A DNA stretch of 64,000 nucleotides from Tretioscincus oriximinensis. Lineage: Eukaryota; Chordata; Lepidosauria; Squamata; Gymnophthalmidae. Position 1 is the stretch's first letter. Every line of letters begins with the position of its first letter. The position numbers and the translations under genes were made by a program. The stretch covers positions 333,717-397,716 of the forward strand of contig JAJVDF010000436.1 in assembly GCA_022410635.1 (NCBI GenBank), in the 5' to 3' direction. Positions 52,084 to 62,400 of the stretch are shown piece by piece. The notes under the pieces are model-generated. The model saw nothing but the letters and a program-made list of their open reading frames with translations, had not been told where the DNA came from and did not search any database.

Positions 52084-52130
52084 CTGCTCAAAACAATTAA
52101 GGGAACACTTCCCTTAATTGTTTTGAGCAG
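52084..52130. mobile_element. Tc1-like terminal repeats only: perfect 22-bp hairpin
   Basis: CTGCTCAAAACAATTAAGGG plus AA at 52084-52105 is perfectly complemented by 52109-52130, with CAC as the loop. The arm resembles the terminal repeat of vertebrate Tc1-like transposons (CTGCTCAAAA...AAGGGAACACT). Nothing lies between the two ends. Confidence 0.8.
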
Positions 52131-52648
52131 AATATTTAAAACCTCTGTATATCATACATTTTTACTATATAATTTTTCCAATTTAAGCATATTTTTTCCG
52201 GTACATTTTTCTCCCCAAATTTCATCCCAACGCACGACAGGGAATTACTTACAAGTGCGATTTTTAAAAATGCCAATTCTGGATATACCACTTCATGTTT
52301 GAACCAGGGAAGAAAAATACAGTGCCTCTTTTGTGTACTGCCATTCAATTCTTCCAACCCACAAAGGGTTTGGAGAACGGTAGATCACTGTGCTTGGGTG
52401 TCTCAATGTTTTTCTGACCTTGGCATGTCTACATTGATGAGTAACTGGCAGAAGCCATTTCTGTTAGTCATTCTGCCATTACTGGTAGTAAGAATTAAAA
52501 GCNTTAGAGGCCTCTTGACAGCTTAATCCCCAACTACTGCTGCCTCTTACCGTCTTGCTNCAGATATATGTTTGTATGCAGAACAATCCTAAATAATAGA
52601 GATCAGTATCATGTATGGTTTACTTGCATCCTTCCTGTTGAAGGTTTA
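52131..52648. other. Intergenic DNA, nothing recognised
   Basis: Short frames only. Single Ns at 52503 and 52560. Confidence 0.45.
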
Positions 52649-52937
52649 AGAACATAAGAACATAAGAAGAGCCATACTGGATCAGGCCACAGCCAGTCAA
52701 GTCCAGCATTCTGTGTCACACAGAGGCCCACCAGATGCACCTGGGCAGTCAGAACAGAGGAAAGCAAAATATGCTCCTGTTCATGACTCCCTGCAAATGG
52801 TATCTCAGGAGTCCTGCCTGTTGCTCCATCCCGGAGGCAACATCCAGACATCCATCCTAGTATCCATTTATACCCTTGGTGTCCATAAACCTGTCTAGTC
52901 CTGTCTTGAAACTATCCAAGCTGTTAGCTACCACTAC
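52649..52937 (-). mobile_element. CR1-like LINE, short 3' end
   Basis: The terminus CTTCTTATGTTCTTATGTTC at the low end and the family's 3' segment GGTAGTGGTAGCTAACAGCT at the high end are clear. Confidence 0.92.
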
Positions 52938-53239
52938 CTGTAAGATTCTGCATTTGATTCTTGGGTACTGAATTATTTTAAAACCTTTTTTAAATTTTCC
53001 AAACCAATCTAGCCCACCTATTTTATCATTTATGTTTCTCAGCAGTTTTGCCCTTTGGTTACTCCTTTCCCAGATTCTCTTTTGAGTTTGTCAGTGAAAT
53101 TAAGTTGTAAAGCCAGTCATAAGTTGCTCTTTCTCTGATTTTGGTGCCTTAATACTTTTAGAAAGATCTTTCTATGGGTTTGTTTTTATTCATTTACATT
53201 TTTTAATTTTTCCAGCCATGCCAGCTATAGTCCTATAAC

Positions 53240-53403
53240 TAGGGTTGCCACAGGAAAATGGGAATAGGGGTTTGCAACTTGATTAGAAATGGGAGTTTTT
53301 ACCAGGTGTAGATTATAATACCTGCAGCAAGTGAGGTAGGAATTACTTTTTCATGTCCATTAAACTTGCAAAGTCCTATTCCAGTTTTTGTGGGGTAACC
53401 CTA
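53240..53403. mobile_element. Short hAT-type MITE, 164 bp, with 8-bp target duplication
   Basis: The ends TAGGGTTGCC and GGTAACCCTA are inverted. The 8 bases CCTATAAC occur at 53232-53239 and 53404-53411. The TIR start is the same as in the 597-bp element at 25951-26547, so they probably used the same transposase. Confidence 0.9.
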
Positions 53404-53411
53404 CCTATAAC

Positions 53412-54140
53412 AAATGGTGGCTTGCCTGCTGTTTAAAGTTTTTTTTTTCAGGCAGCATGCTCATGAGGTTTTCTTATATGATTCTTGCCGGGAGGTTCCA
53501 GCGTCATCATTTTTCAGCCATACGTGTTATAGGCGTTTTTGCTGGGCTCTGCCATGCATCAGTGTGGGAATCAGCAATTTCCTGATTGCTGATATTTTCC
53601 AACATCCTAGGAAAGGCAGCTATTCCCCTTCATGTATGCNGGGGACAGCAATATGAGAATCTCATACCCTTTCTGCTATAGCCCCCATTGAGCATGGTCA
53701 GGATTATATCCTGCCTGGCTACTCAGCTCTATGATCCTGGTAACTCATCTCTCTGCTCTATGGTCATGGAAGCTACTCTTCTCTGGTCTCGTGCACACAG
53801 AGGGGCAAAGTGAGTAAAATCAGCACTCTAAAAACAATTACGTATTTCGCTGAGGAAAACAGGGGGCAAACTTTTGCAGGATCCGTGTGGAGCTGGCGCA
53901 AGACTGATGGGACAAAGCCAGAAGAATAAGCTACGCGACCTCGACCAGCTGCGATCCTGCAGTCCTGTTAGTTGGNGTCTTCTTGTGCTGCACGTCTCCT
54001 TGTGAGGGCACAACGGATGAGGAGGCTGCAGGCACTCATGGAGGACACAGGCATTTTGCCATGCAGTCAGAAATGATCAGCAATAGGAGATTTCCAGATT
54101 TTTGCATGCATAGCAAAACCTCCGCAAAGATGTAAACAGC
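53412..54140. other. Intergenic DNA, nothing recognised
   Basis: No exon, repeat or RNA gene was supported. Confidence 0.45.
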
Positions 54141-54985
54141 ATAAGAACATAAGAACATAAGAAGAGCCAAACTGGATCAGGCCACAGCCCATCAAGTCCA
54201 GCATTCTGTGTCACACAGAGGCCCACCAGATGCACCTGGGCAGTCNGAACAGAGGAAAGCAAAANATGCNCCTGTTCATGACTCCCTNCAAATGGTATCT
54301 CAGGAGTCCTGCCTGTTGCTCCATCCTGGAGGCAACATCCAGACTTCCATCCTAGTATCCATTTATACCCTTGGTGTCCATAAACCTGTCTAGCCCTGTC
54401 TTGAAACTATCCAAGCTGTTAGCTACCACTACCTCTTCAGGAAGTAAATTCCACAGGCCGATGACCCTCTGGGTGAAAAAATACTTTCCTTTGTCTGTTC
54501 TCACTTTTCTACCCAACAGTTTTAAGGAGTGCCCTCTGGTCCTTGTGTTGTGNGANAGAGAAAACNTTTTTTCTCTATTCANCCTGTCNATCCCATGCAT
54601 GATTTTGTANACTTCAATCAGATCNNCNCTCAAACGNCNNCNTTCAAGGCTGAAGAGGCCCAGACATTGCAGCCTTACTTCGTAAGGAAGGAGCTCCAGA
54701 CCCTTGATCATTTTTGTTGCCCTTTTCTGCACCTTCCCCAGTTCCAAAATATCCCTCTTGAGATGTGGTGACCAGAATTGAACACAGTATTCCAAATGTG
54801 GCCTCACCACAGATTTATAAAGAGGCAAAACAACATTTGCTGACTTGTTTTCGATTCCTTTCCTAATTAACCCCAACATGGAATTTGCCTTTTTTGCTGC
54901 TGCTGCACACTGGGTTGACATTTTCATTGAATTGTCCCCCAACACCCCAAGATCCTTGAAATCTTGGTTCCCATCAGGTGGGAGG
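54141..54985 (-). mobile_element. CR1-like LINE, 3' end, with a cluster of Ns
   Basis: Minus-strand frame 54352-54945 includes AAAAKKANSMLGLIRKGIEN and VLPLYKSVVRPHLEYCVQFW. The terminus lies at 54141-54165. About seventeen single Ns fall between 54246 and 54643, far denser than elsewhere, and mask several codons. Confidence 0.9.
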
Positions 54986-55673
54986 ATTAAGGTTCTGTTT
55001 AAAGGTTTGATTGTGTTTGTTTAGGACAGGAAGAAAGTAAGTATGGCATTGATCCAGGGGTATAGCTACCCATAGGGCAATTGGGACCCTGAAGGTTTGG
55101 CCATTATTTGGGCCCTCCTTATGTTATTTTTAAGCTCTTCAGTGCCAAGGTGGATACATGATGCTCTAATTGCTGCGCTGCACACCAGTAATCTAATCAT
55201 CAGAACTGCTTTTTGGCATGTGGCACAGTAATTACATTGGAGACTCCGCCGTGTGCACTGAGGAGCTTATAAACAAGGCAAGGAAACCGGGCGGGCAGGG
55301 ACCCCAGTGGGATGATCCCATTCGTTTATCTGCCCCGGGTCCCTCAAGAGCCTAGATTCACTAATGTGTTGATTGTGAACAAGTTATTTTGGAACATAAT
55401 ATAACTGTGTTTTTTAACACGTCTTGTAGAGGTGCCTTAGTGTAAACTACAATATTTATATAGAATCTTAACTAGGGAAAACTGCTGCTTCTCAATTAAA
55501 CAGAAAAAGACATCTCTAGAAAAACATATTTTTGATTAGTTTTTGGACTAAAATGAAAAGTTTAATCATTATGCAAAATTATTTGCCTTCCCGGTAATTC
55601 GTCGTTAGCAAAAAAATTCAAAAGCATTTGTAAGGATAATTATAAAAATAATCTTTACAGATATCTCTTGAAT
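54986..55673. other. Intergenic DNA, nothing recognised
   Basis: No feature supported. Confidence 0.45.
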
Positions 55674-56374
55674 TTGGGTGGCAAATGCACTTCAACCTAA
55701 GCAGGTGCAAAATCACTGGGACAAAGAACCACAATTGCCTTCAGTTGATAGGAACCACGCTTTTTGTGACAGAGGAAATGAATCTTGGGGTTTGGTAAAC
55801 AGTTCAATGAAAGAGTCAGCCCAGTATGCGGCAGCCCTGAAAAAAAGCAAATTCTGTGTTAGAAGTAAATTAGGAAAGGAATTGAAAACTAGTTAGCAAG
55901 TCTTGTTTTGCCTCTTTATAAATCTGTGGTGAGGCCACATTTGGAATACTGTGTTCAATTCTGGTCACCACATCTCAGAAAAGGTATTCTGGAACTAGAG
56001 AACGTGCAGAAAAGGACTACAAGAATTATCAAAGGTCTGGAGAAACCTCCCTTATGACATTAGGCAGCAATGTCTGGGGCTCTTCAGGCTGGAAAGACAG
56101 TGTTTAAGAAGTGATCTGACTGAAGTGTTTATAAAACCAAATTGTCACATAATACTAGGACCATTCCAATACTGGGGCATTCCTTGAAACTAGGATGGAT
56201 CACTTGATACTGTCTTTGAGATGGAGCAGCAGGCAGGATTCCTGAAGTACCATTTGCAGGGAGTCAAGAACAGGTGAAGTTTTTTTTTTTACTTGTTTGG
56301 CCACTGACTAAGGCAGAACACTGGTCTAAATGGGCTCCAGCCCAACCCAGCAGGGCTCCTCTTATATCTATATT
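55674..56374 (+). mobile_element. CR1-like LINE, 3' end, diverged
   Basis: WQMHFNLSRCKITG-like start (GTGGCAAATGCACTTCAACC), then QYAAALKKS, then the nucleotide segment GAGGCCACATTTGGAATACT, and a 3' end near CAGGGCTCCTCTTATATCTA. An internal deletion shortens the region before the 3' end. Confidence 0.85.
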
Positions 56375-56674
56375 TCTCTTGTTATTGTTTAACCAAAATT
56401 CTTGTTATCTGTCATCTGGGAACTCTTGCAGAAAATATTTGCCAAGGTAGTTATAAAATCTAGTCTTTTCAGCTTTGCCAGAGATGCTGTCTTTGGCCAT
56501 CTTTTATTATCTTGTTAATGCCTTGTGTTGCTGTTGTTCTTTTCAAAAATACATTCAGTGTTGCTGTTTATGATGGTGTGCTTTCTGGATAAAATGTTAA
56601 TGGGATCCAGAATCACTTTATTTCTCCACTACAATTTTAGCCTGTGAAATTGCCATATGAAGAAACCCAAGTGG

Positions 56675-56976
56675 AAAGAAGAAGAAGAACTTATACCCTG
56701 CTTTTCTCACCTTTCAAAGGGACTCAAAGCGGCTTACAAGGATATATTTTGCCCGAAGGCTTCCATTCTATCTTCCCCACCAGGCTGTGGTGGTTCCCAT
56801 GTATCTACTTGCAGTCAGTTGCAATTTCTTGCAATTCTTGCTTTTGAATAGCTGGGTTGGCTAGAGCTACAGGCTAGTGGAAGGTGCTCTCCCCTCCCCA
56901 CGTCCCACACAGGGCTTCGAAACCCCATCTCCCAGCTGAGAGACGGATTCCTAAGCAGCTGAGCTATCTGTGCCTG
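56675..56976 (-). mobile_element. tRNA-derived SINE with (GAA)n tail, copy 6
   Basis: Forms the 3' end of duplication arm 2. Its last third is closer to the family consensus (CACAGCCTGGTGGGGAAGAT) than the partner copy 4. Confidence 0.9.
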
Positions 56977-57925
56977 CCCTATCCTCTGACTTAAAACATC
57001 TGGGTGGATAGAAAACCAATTCAAAAATGCAATTAAAAATCCAAATCATGGATTCTTTGAATGGAGCAGGTCAGTTGCTTCTTCAGTCAAAGGCTAGGTC
57101 TATCTAGGGAAGGTATGTCCCTATCAGATTTCTAAAGATATATAGTGATGGAAATAGGCAAAGGTCAGAGGGGAAATTCATTCCACAATCTGAACACAGA
57201 AGGTTTTCTGTTGGCACCATAGGACCAATTTTAGGAGCATTTGCGCTGGCAGTTCTAGGCCTCTGAGGCTGAAAACCTCAGACATCTTTCATGATTTGCG
57301 CATGCACAAAATTTGATAAATGACGTCACTCCGGGTGTCATTCCTGAAAGCAGAGGCTGGAAGTGACGCAATTTGTGCTCATTTTGGAAGCAGGGGGCAG
57401 AAGTGACATCACAATGCTGTTGCTCCCAGCCCCGGTGGTCTCCCCGTATATTTCTGCATGAGAATTCATATGAGAGTGGGTAATCTGATAAAATGTGCAA
57501 AATTCTCGTATGACTTCCAACACTGTAATGGGACGAGTAATCACTGAAAGATAACTAGTTCTTTACTTACTTTTGTTTTTACTATTGCTATTATTCTTAG
57601 CATTGTAAAAATTTTGTTTCCCATCTCCTAAGATCTCGGTTGGTCATATGTAAAATCGGCATGTAATTATATTTGATTATTTTTTCGTATGTTATTTAAT
57701 GTTAGAAAACCTAAGTATTCTTTGACTTGTTAGCTGTATCTCTGATAGTTTATTGAACAACATGATTTCTGATTTTATTAAAGTTATTCTTAGCCTTGTA
57801 ACATTATGGAAATTTTACAGTATGCGAACAAGTTCAGTAGACATTCAAACTGGGTCTTTGGTTAATAAAATACAATTGTCTATATATGTATTTATTTTTA
57901 CTTCTTGTGGTCTTAATTTACATTC
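56675..57925 (-). repeat. Inverted duplication, arm 2
   Basis: Reverse complement of 32636-33890. Long stretches checked by eye, for example around 57005-57210 and 57420-57540, match base for base. The break at the high end falls in CATTCTTG|CCTGCCCCCC at about 57926. At the low end both arms stop at the SINE tail. Confidence 0.9.
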
Positions 57926-58104
57926 TTGCCTGCCCCCCAGTACCTACACCACCACCCCACCGCCGCCGCCACTAATAATGGAGTGTACGGAAGGGTAGCT
58001 CTTCATGCTCAATTCTGGGAGTCCAAATTCTGTCTAAATATTTTCAACTCTCTCTTTAAAAATCAGAAAATATTATACAGCAGCCTTTTCTTCCATTGAC
58101 AGGA

Positions 58105-58368
58105 AGAATGGTGCGGTCGCTAAGGTGACGGTCTCCCATTTGAGAGATGGGGTTTTGAGGTCCTGGGTCAGACGCGGGGAGGGGTGAGCACCTTCTACAA
58201 GCCTGTAGCTCTACCCAACTGAGCTATTCGAAAGCAAGAATTACAAGAAATTGCAACTGATTGTGACTAGATAAATGGGATCCACCACAGCCTAGTGGGG
58301 AAAATAGAATTTAAGCCTTTCAGTGAGGAAAGCAGAGTGTAAAAACCCAGTTCCATTTCTTCTTTTGC
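58105..58368 (+). mobile_element. tRNA-derived SINE with (TTC)n tail, copy 7
   Basis: Head GTGCGGTCGCTAAGGTGACG, B-box-like GGTTTTGAGGTCC, body GTGGGGAAAATAGAATTTAA and tail CATTTCTTCTTTTG. Diverged. Confidence 0.8.
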
Positions 58369-58879
58369 TTCGCCCCCCAATTTCTCAATGAAAATGAGAA
58401 ATTGAAACCTTATAAATGATATTTCTGTGCAGCTTTGCAGGCCTAATAACAAAGTGAATCTTGCTACGTTGAAACTACGTTTTAAAAATTGGATAATTTA
58501 TCAAAACCAGTTAATAAATGTTTAGGAAAAAAAGCTAATTAAATTATCCTTTCCTTGGCAGAGACAAATCCTGCAGTTGTTAGAAGTAACATTCCCCCTC
58601 CCCCCCCCCGAAAGGTGATTAATAGGCTTGACATGCTAGAAATGATGACAGATTAATAGAGAAGACTTTGAATCAGCTAAATGAAAACAAAGCCAAATGT
58701 TTTCGGGACTAGAGCAGAGCCTGGTGCTCTGTATATATACAGGCCTGATTGGATTTATGCCGTGATCTTTATACTGTTGAACATAATTCCAGTAAACTAT
58801 TGACTCTACTGAGAACTGTCTGCCCCTGTCTCCAAGAAGCCAGTCCATGGCATACACTGACCAGGGTATACCTTAGTTT

Positions 58880-59068
58880 GTATTTATTTACTGTTCTACA
58901 AAGTTAAATTTCAGGAAATTAGAAAGCTTAAAGTCCAATGTAAATAAAACGTAAAAAACAAATGTTAATACTGTTCAAATCGGGAAATCCTGAAATTTAA
59001 CTTTGTAGAACAGTAAATAAAATTTCTATGGAAGTTCAAAGTGTGTATACATTTTTTGAAGCACCCTG
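58880..59068. mobile_element. Rearranged mariner-type MITE forming a large hairpin
   Basis: The right end GTGTATACATTTTTTGAAGC and ACCCTG with TA is the same as at 37565-37773. The left half TTTACTGTTCTACAAAGTTA is mirrored by TAACTTTGTAGAACAGTAAA at about 58999-59018, so the element has an inverted second copy in place of its left terminus. Confidence 0.8.
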
Positions 59069-59102
59069 TAGATATAGATAGATATAGATAGATATAGATA
59101 TA
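59069..59102 (+). repeat. (GATATA/GATA)n microsatellite
   Basis: GATATAGATAGATATAGATA and similar units directly follow the mariner-type end. Confidence 0.9.
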
Positions 59103-59494
59103 TTAATATTAACCATGTGAGCCTGTAGTTCAATTACTTTTTATCTCATTACTTTTGGACTGAGCTCTCAAAGTTGTTCGAATAAAAGTTTGATATGATG
59201 CAATAATTTGTATATTTAATAAACCCTTTGTTTTTTTTCTTTGACCACTTTAATGCATAGAAATGCAAACAAATTAAAATAAACTGAACGTTTTATGCAT
59301 TGAAACAATCAAAGGAAAAAGAAAAGGAATTCCACATTCATCTTCTCCCTGTCACATGTGGGAAATCTTTATTCTTTACACTGTAATGCTTGTTTTGCCT
59401 TTTTATAAAAATATAATAGTGCTTATTTATAATATCCTTTTCACTAAAGGGCAGCGCACATAGCTTTTGACAATTATAATATACAACTGTGTAT
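59103..59494. other. AT-rich intergenic DNA, nothing recognised
   Basis: No feature supported. Confidence 0.45.
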
Positions 59495-59722
59495 TCCCTA
59501 GTTGAGAGCTAGGTTGGTGTCTCCTGGTCCAATTCCCCATGAAACCAGATGGGTGGTCATGGGCCAGTCACAGTTCTTTAGAACTCTCTCAGCCCAACCT
59601 ACCTCACAGACTGTCTGTTGTGGAGAAAGCAACAAAATATGTGTCGCCCTTTATTTGGCCACCCTGAGACCTTTGGGTATAGGGCAGGATATAAGTACAA
59701 ATAAATAATAAATAAATAGTTC
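59495..59722 (+). mobile_element. Second tRNA-derived SINE family, copy 3
   Basis: CTCCTGGTCCAATTCCCCAT, CATGGGCCAGTCACAGTTCT and CTGTCTGTTGTGGAGAAAGC match the copy at 45860. The tail is (AAAT)n-like (59698-59718). Confidence 0.85.
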
Positions 59723-59775
59723 TTCTCTATGAGTGGATTTATGAAGCAGCTGTGGAGAGCCCTCTATTGGCCTCA

Positions 59776-59925
59776 GTGTAGCCAACCCAACTATTCAAAA
59801 GCAGGAAATGGTAATAATCAGAGTGTGGTGGGGAAGATAGAATGTAAGTCTTTGGGCTAAAAATAAGCTCGTAAGCCACTTTGAGTCCCTCCTGGTATAA
59901 AAACCCAGTTCTTCTTTTTCTTTCT
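59776..59925 (+). mobile_element. tRNA-derived SINE with (TTC)n tail, copy 8, 5'-truncated
   Basis: Begins in the body (GTAGCCAACCCAACTATTCA) and ends CCAGTTCTTCTTTTTCTTTC. The tRNA-like head is missing. Confidence 0.82.
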
Positions 59926-60655
59926 GTGTGCTTGCTTTGTTTCCACCAGGATAGGGTTCACACAGAGAGAGAGACACACAGAGTGAATAGGAAAAGTGAC
60001 TACTCATCAAACACTGATTCCCTCCACACTGAGATTGACAAAATACCTGCAAATGGAGAACATAGCTCAGGAAATTCCAACAACGGAGCACACTAACGTT
60101 GTTGCACGGCTTTCACTGACACAGTTCTTTTTTCAGTTATTAGAAGAAATCAATCAGCAATTTACCTCTGTTGCTATTGAGTTGAAACTCATGGAAAGAA
60201 GATTTATTTGCTGTCATGCCTCAATGACTGCAGGTCTTCTGCTTCTATAGCCTCTTAAACTGACAACCGATTTAGTTGTTCTTAATACTGAGGAAGCTTA
60301 GAGAGAGGTTTTTAAAAAGTTTGGTGGGACAGAAAAGCAAAGACACAGCAGGAAAATGCAAAGGATGAACAATTAAATATTGCATGGAAAGCTGTAATGG
60401 AGGTGGTTATTAAAAAGCTGCGGTTTCAGGGTTGGGATCTTAGACAAGGGTGTAAGAATCAGAGTGGTACAAAGGCAGTATACACAGTAAGTTGTTCCAG
60501 TTTCTTGTAGAATCAGTGGAGTTGTGTGTAATGAATTTAAAATCTCCAAATATCTAGCAAATGTCTTTGGAATCTAGTCCAACCTTCTGTCTCACACAGT
60601 GGCCCACCAACTGCACCTAGGCAGTTTTTCTTTTCCATAATGTATATTGTAATAC
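59926..60655. other. Intergenic DNA with a LINE scrap
   Basis: A minus-strand scrap of the CR1-like LINE 3' end lies at about 60572-60628 (CACACAGTGGCCCACCAACT). Nothing else was recognised. Confidence 0.45.
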
Positions 60656-60669
60656 TGTATATGGAAAGT

Positions 60670-61908
60670 CAGTTTCAGGGAAATAGCCATGTCAGTCTAG
60701 TAGAAAGTCCAGCAAAGGAGCTAGCAGCACTTTGAGACTAACTTGAGAAAAGTGGGTGGCATAAGCTTTCGTAGACACGTCTACTTCTTCAAATCTGTTG
60801 TCTACAGCCAAGCTCTCACATATAAACACATCTGCTTGGATCCAGAGGACAGAGATGCCAAACTCCTGGAACTACAGCAAGCATTCCTCAGGCTACAGTA
60901 CCCACCACATGAAGTAAAAAAACAAATCAACAGAGCCAGAATGGTACCCAGAATCAACCTATTACAGGACAGATTGAGGACAGAAAACAACAGAACCCCA
61001 TTAGTGGTCACATACAGCTCACAATTGGGGCCCCTCAAACACATAATAAATTAACTTCAACCTATTTTAGATAAGAACGCTGCTGTCTCAATAGCACTTG
61101 GTGGCAAACATTTGCTGGCTTACAAACAACCACCCAACCTCAAACAACTCACACAAAGAACACAGGACATGGAGGGAGAAATGGGAACTAGACCCTGCCA
61201 CAAACCCAGATGTCAACTCTACTCACACATCCACCCCAACAATGTCATCACAGGACCTGATAACACCACCCACAATATTAGAGATACTTTTACATGCTTA
61301 TCTTCTAATGTGGTGTATTCCATTTTCTGCCAACAATGCCCCTCTACACTCTACATTGGGCAAACAGGACAATCCCTTCGCCAGAGAATAAATGGACACA
61401 AATCAGATATTCGAAATGGAAACACACAGAAACCAGTTGCTGAACATTTTAACCTTCCAGGACATTCTCTCTCAGACCTCAGGACTGCAGTCCTTGTACA
61501 AAGAAACTACAAAGGAAGGTTTGAAAGAGAAGCAGCAGAACTTGAATACATTCATAAGTTCCAGGCCATCAGCAAAGGACTTAACAGAGACAATGGTTTC
61601 CTGGCCAACTATACATTTTTATGACACCTGTTAAGTATTTGATTGATTCTCTACCAGTCATTGCCTCTTGTTGCCCCAGGCACTTTTTCACATGAGAGGA
61701 TTAGTTTCTGCTATTTACCTGTTTTTCTAACCTGCTATTCATCACTTTATTACAGTTGCATATGCTTTGTCTTCTCCCATACACAATTTCCTATAAATAC
61801 CTGACCCTGACATTAGTCCCGCAGCATCTGAAGAAGTAGACGTGTCTACGAAAGCTTATACCACCCACTTTTCTCATGTTAGTCTCAAAGTGCTGCTAGC
61901 TCCTTTGC
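60670..61908 (+). mobile_element. Penelope-like element with GIY-YIG endonuclease domain and inverted terminal pLTR segments
   Basis: The coding part (60743-61624) stays in one frame with a single stop at 61052-61054. It reads LRLQYPPHEVKKQINRARMV and TPLVVTYSSQLGPLKHIIN, then a GIY-YIG nuclease: VVYSIFCQQCPSTLYIGQTG, SLRQRINGHKSDIRNG, PVAEHFNLPGHS and ERFE-like EREAAELEYIHKF. This is the order of the Penelope C-terminus. The reverse transcriptase palm is missing, so the copy is 5'-truncated. Inverted terminal segments of about 83 bases lie at 60710-60792 and 61827-61910. The 14 bases TGTATATGGAAAGT flank both ends (60656-60669 and 61909-61922) as a perfect target duplication. Confidence 0.93.
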
Positions 61909-61922
61909 TGTATATGGAAAGT

Positions 61923-62020
61923 TTTGCTTAAGGTGACATCTGCATCTTAAATATCGGCAGGAGCATGAGCTGCTTCTTTTCAGTAACCTCTTTTCAATAA
62001 CAATGTACCACCAATAATTT
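61923..62020. other. Short spacer between the Penelope-like element and an L1 relic
   Basis: No feature recognised. Confidence 0.4.
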
Positions 62021-62400
62021 ATTGGTTTATGGTACGATTGCATCTCAGAGATAATTTTGCGAGATGCAATAAGGGAAAAGAGAATGAGACTGTTAGATAT
62101 TCCGATTAAGCAGACATGGCTTCAAAAAATGGAGACGATTACAAGACATAAGTGTGTCAGGAAACCCTAATGTTAATATAATAGTGAAAGAGACTATAGC
62201 TCTTATACAAAAGCTTAGGTTGACTGTTTCAATTTGGTCATGCCAATCCTGATTCCGGTCCAAGGGGTAGAGGGAGGAGGATGTGGGGGGGGGGGGAGTA
62301 TACGTGGTTTTTGTTTTTATATGTTGTTGTATGTTTGTCTGTAACATGATATCATTTTATTTATGTTACTAAAATAAATAAAAAGTATTTTTTTAAAATA
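62021..62400 (+). mobile_element. L1 3'-end relic
   Basis: A G-rich tract (62284-62298), TTTTTATATGTTGTTGTATG, an AATAAA-containing run at 62372 and an A-rich end follow the layout of the L1 3'UTR at 1852-2043. Upstream bases to about 62060 give a weak ORF2-like scrap. Family identity is likely but not certain. Confidence 0.55.
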
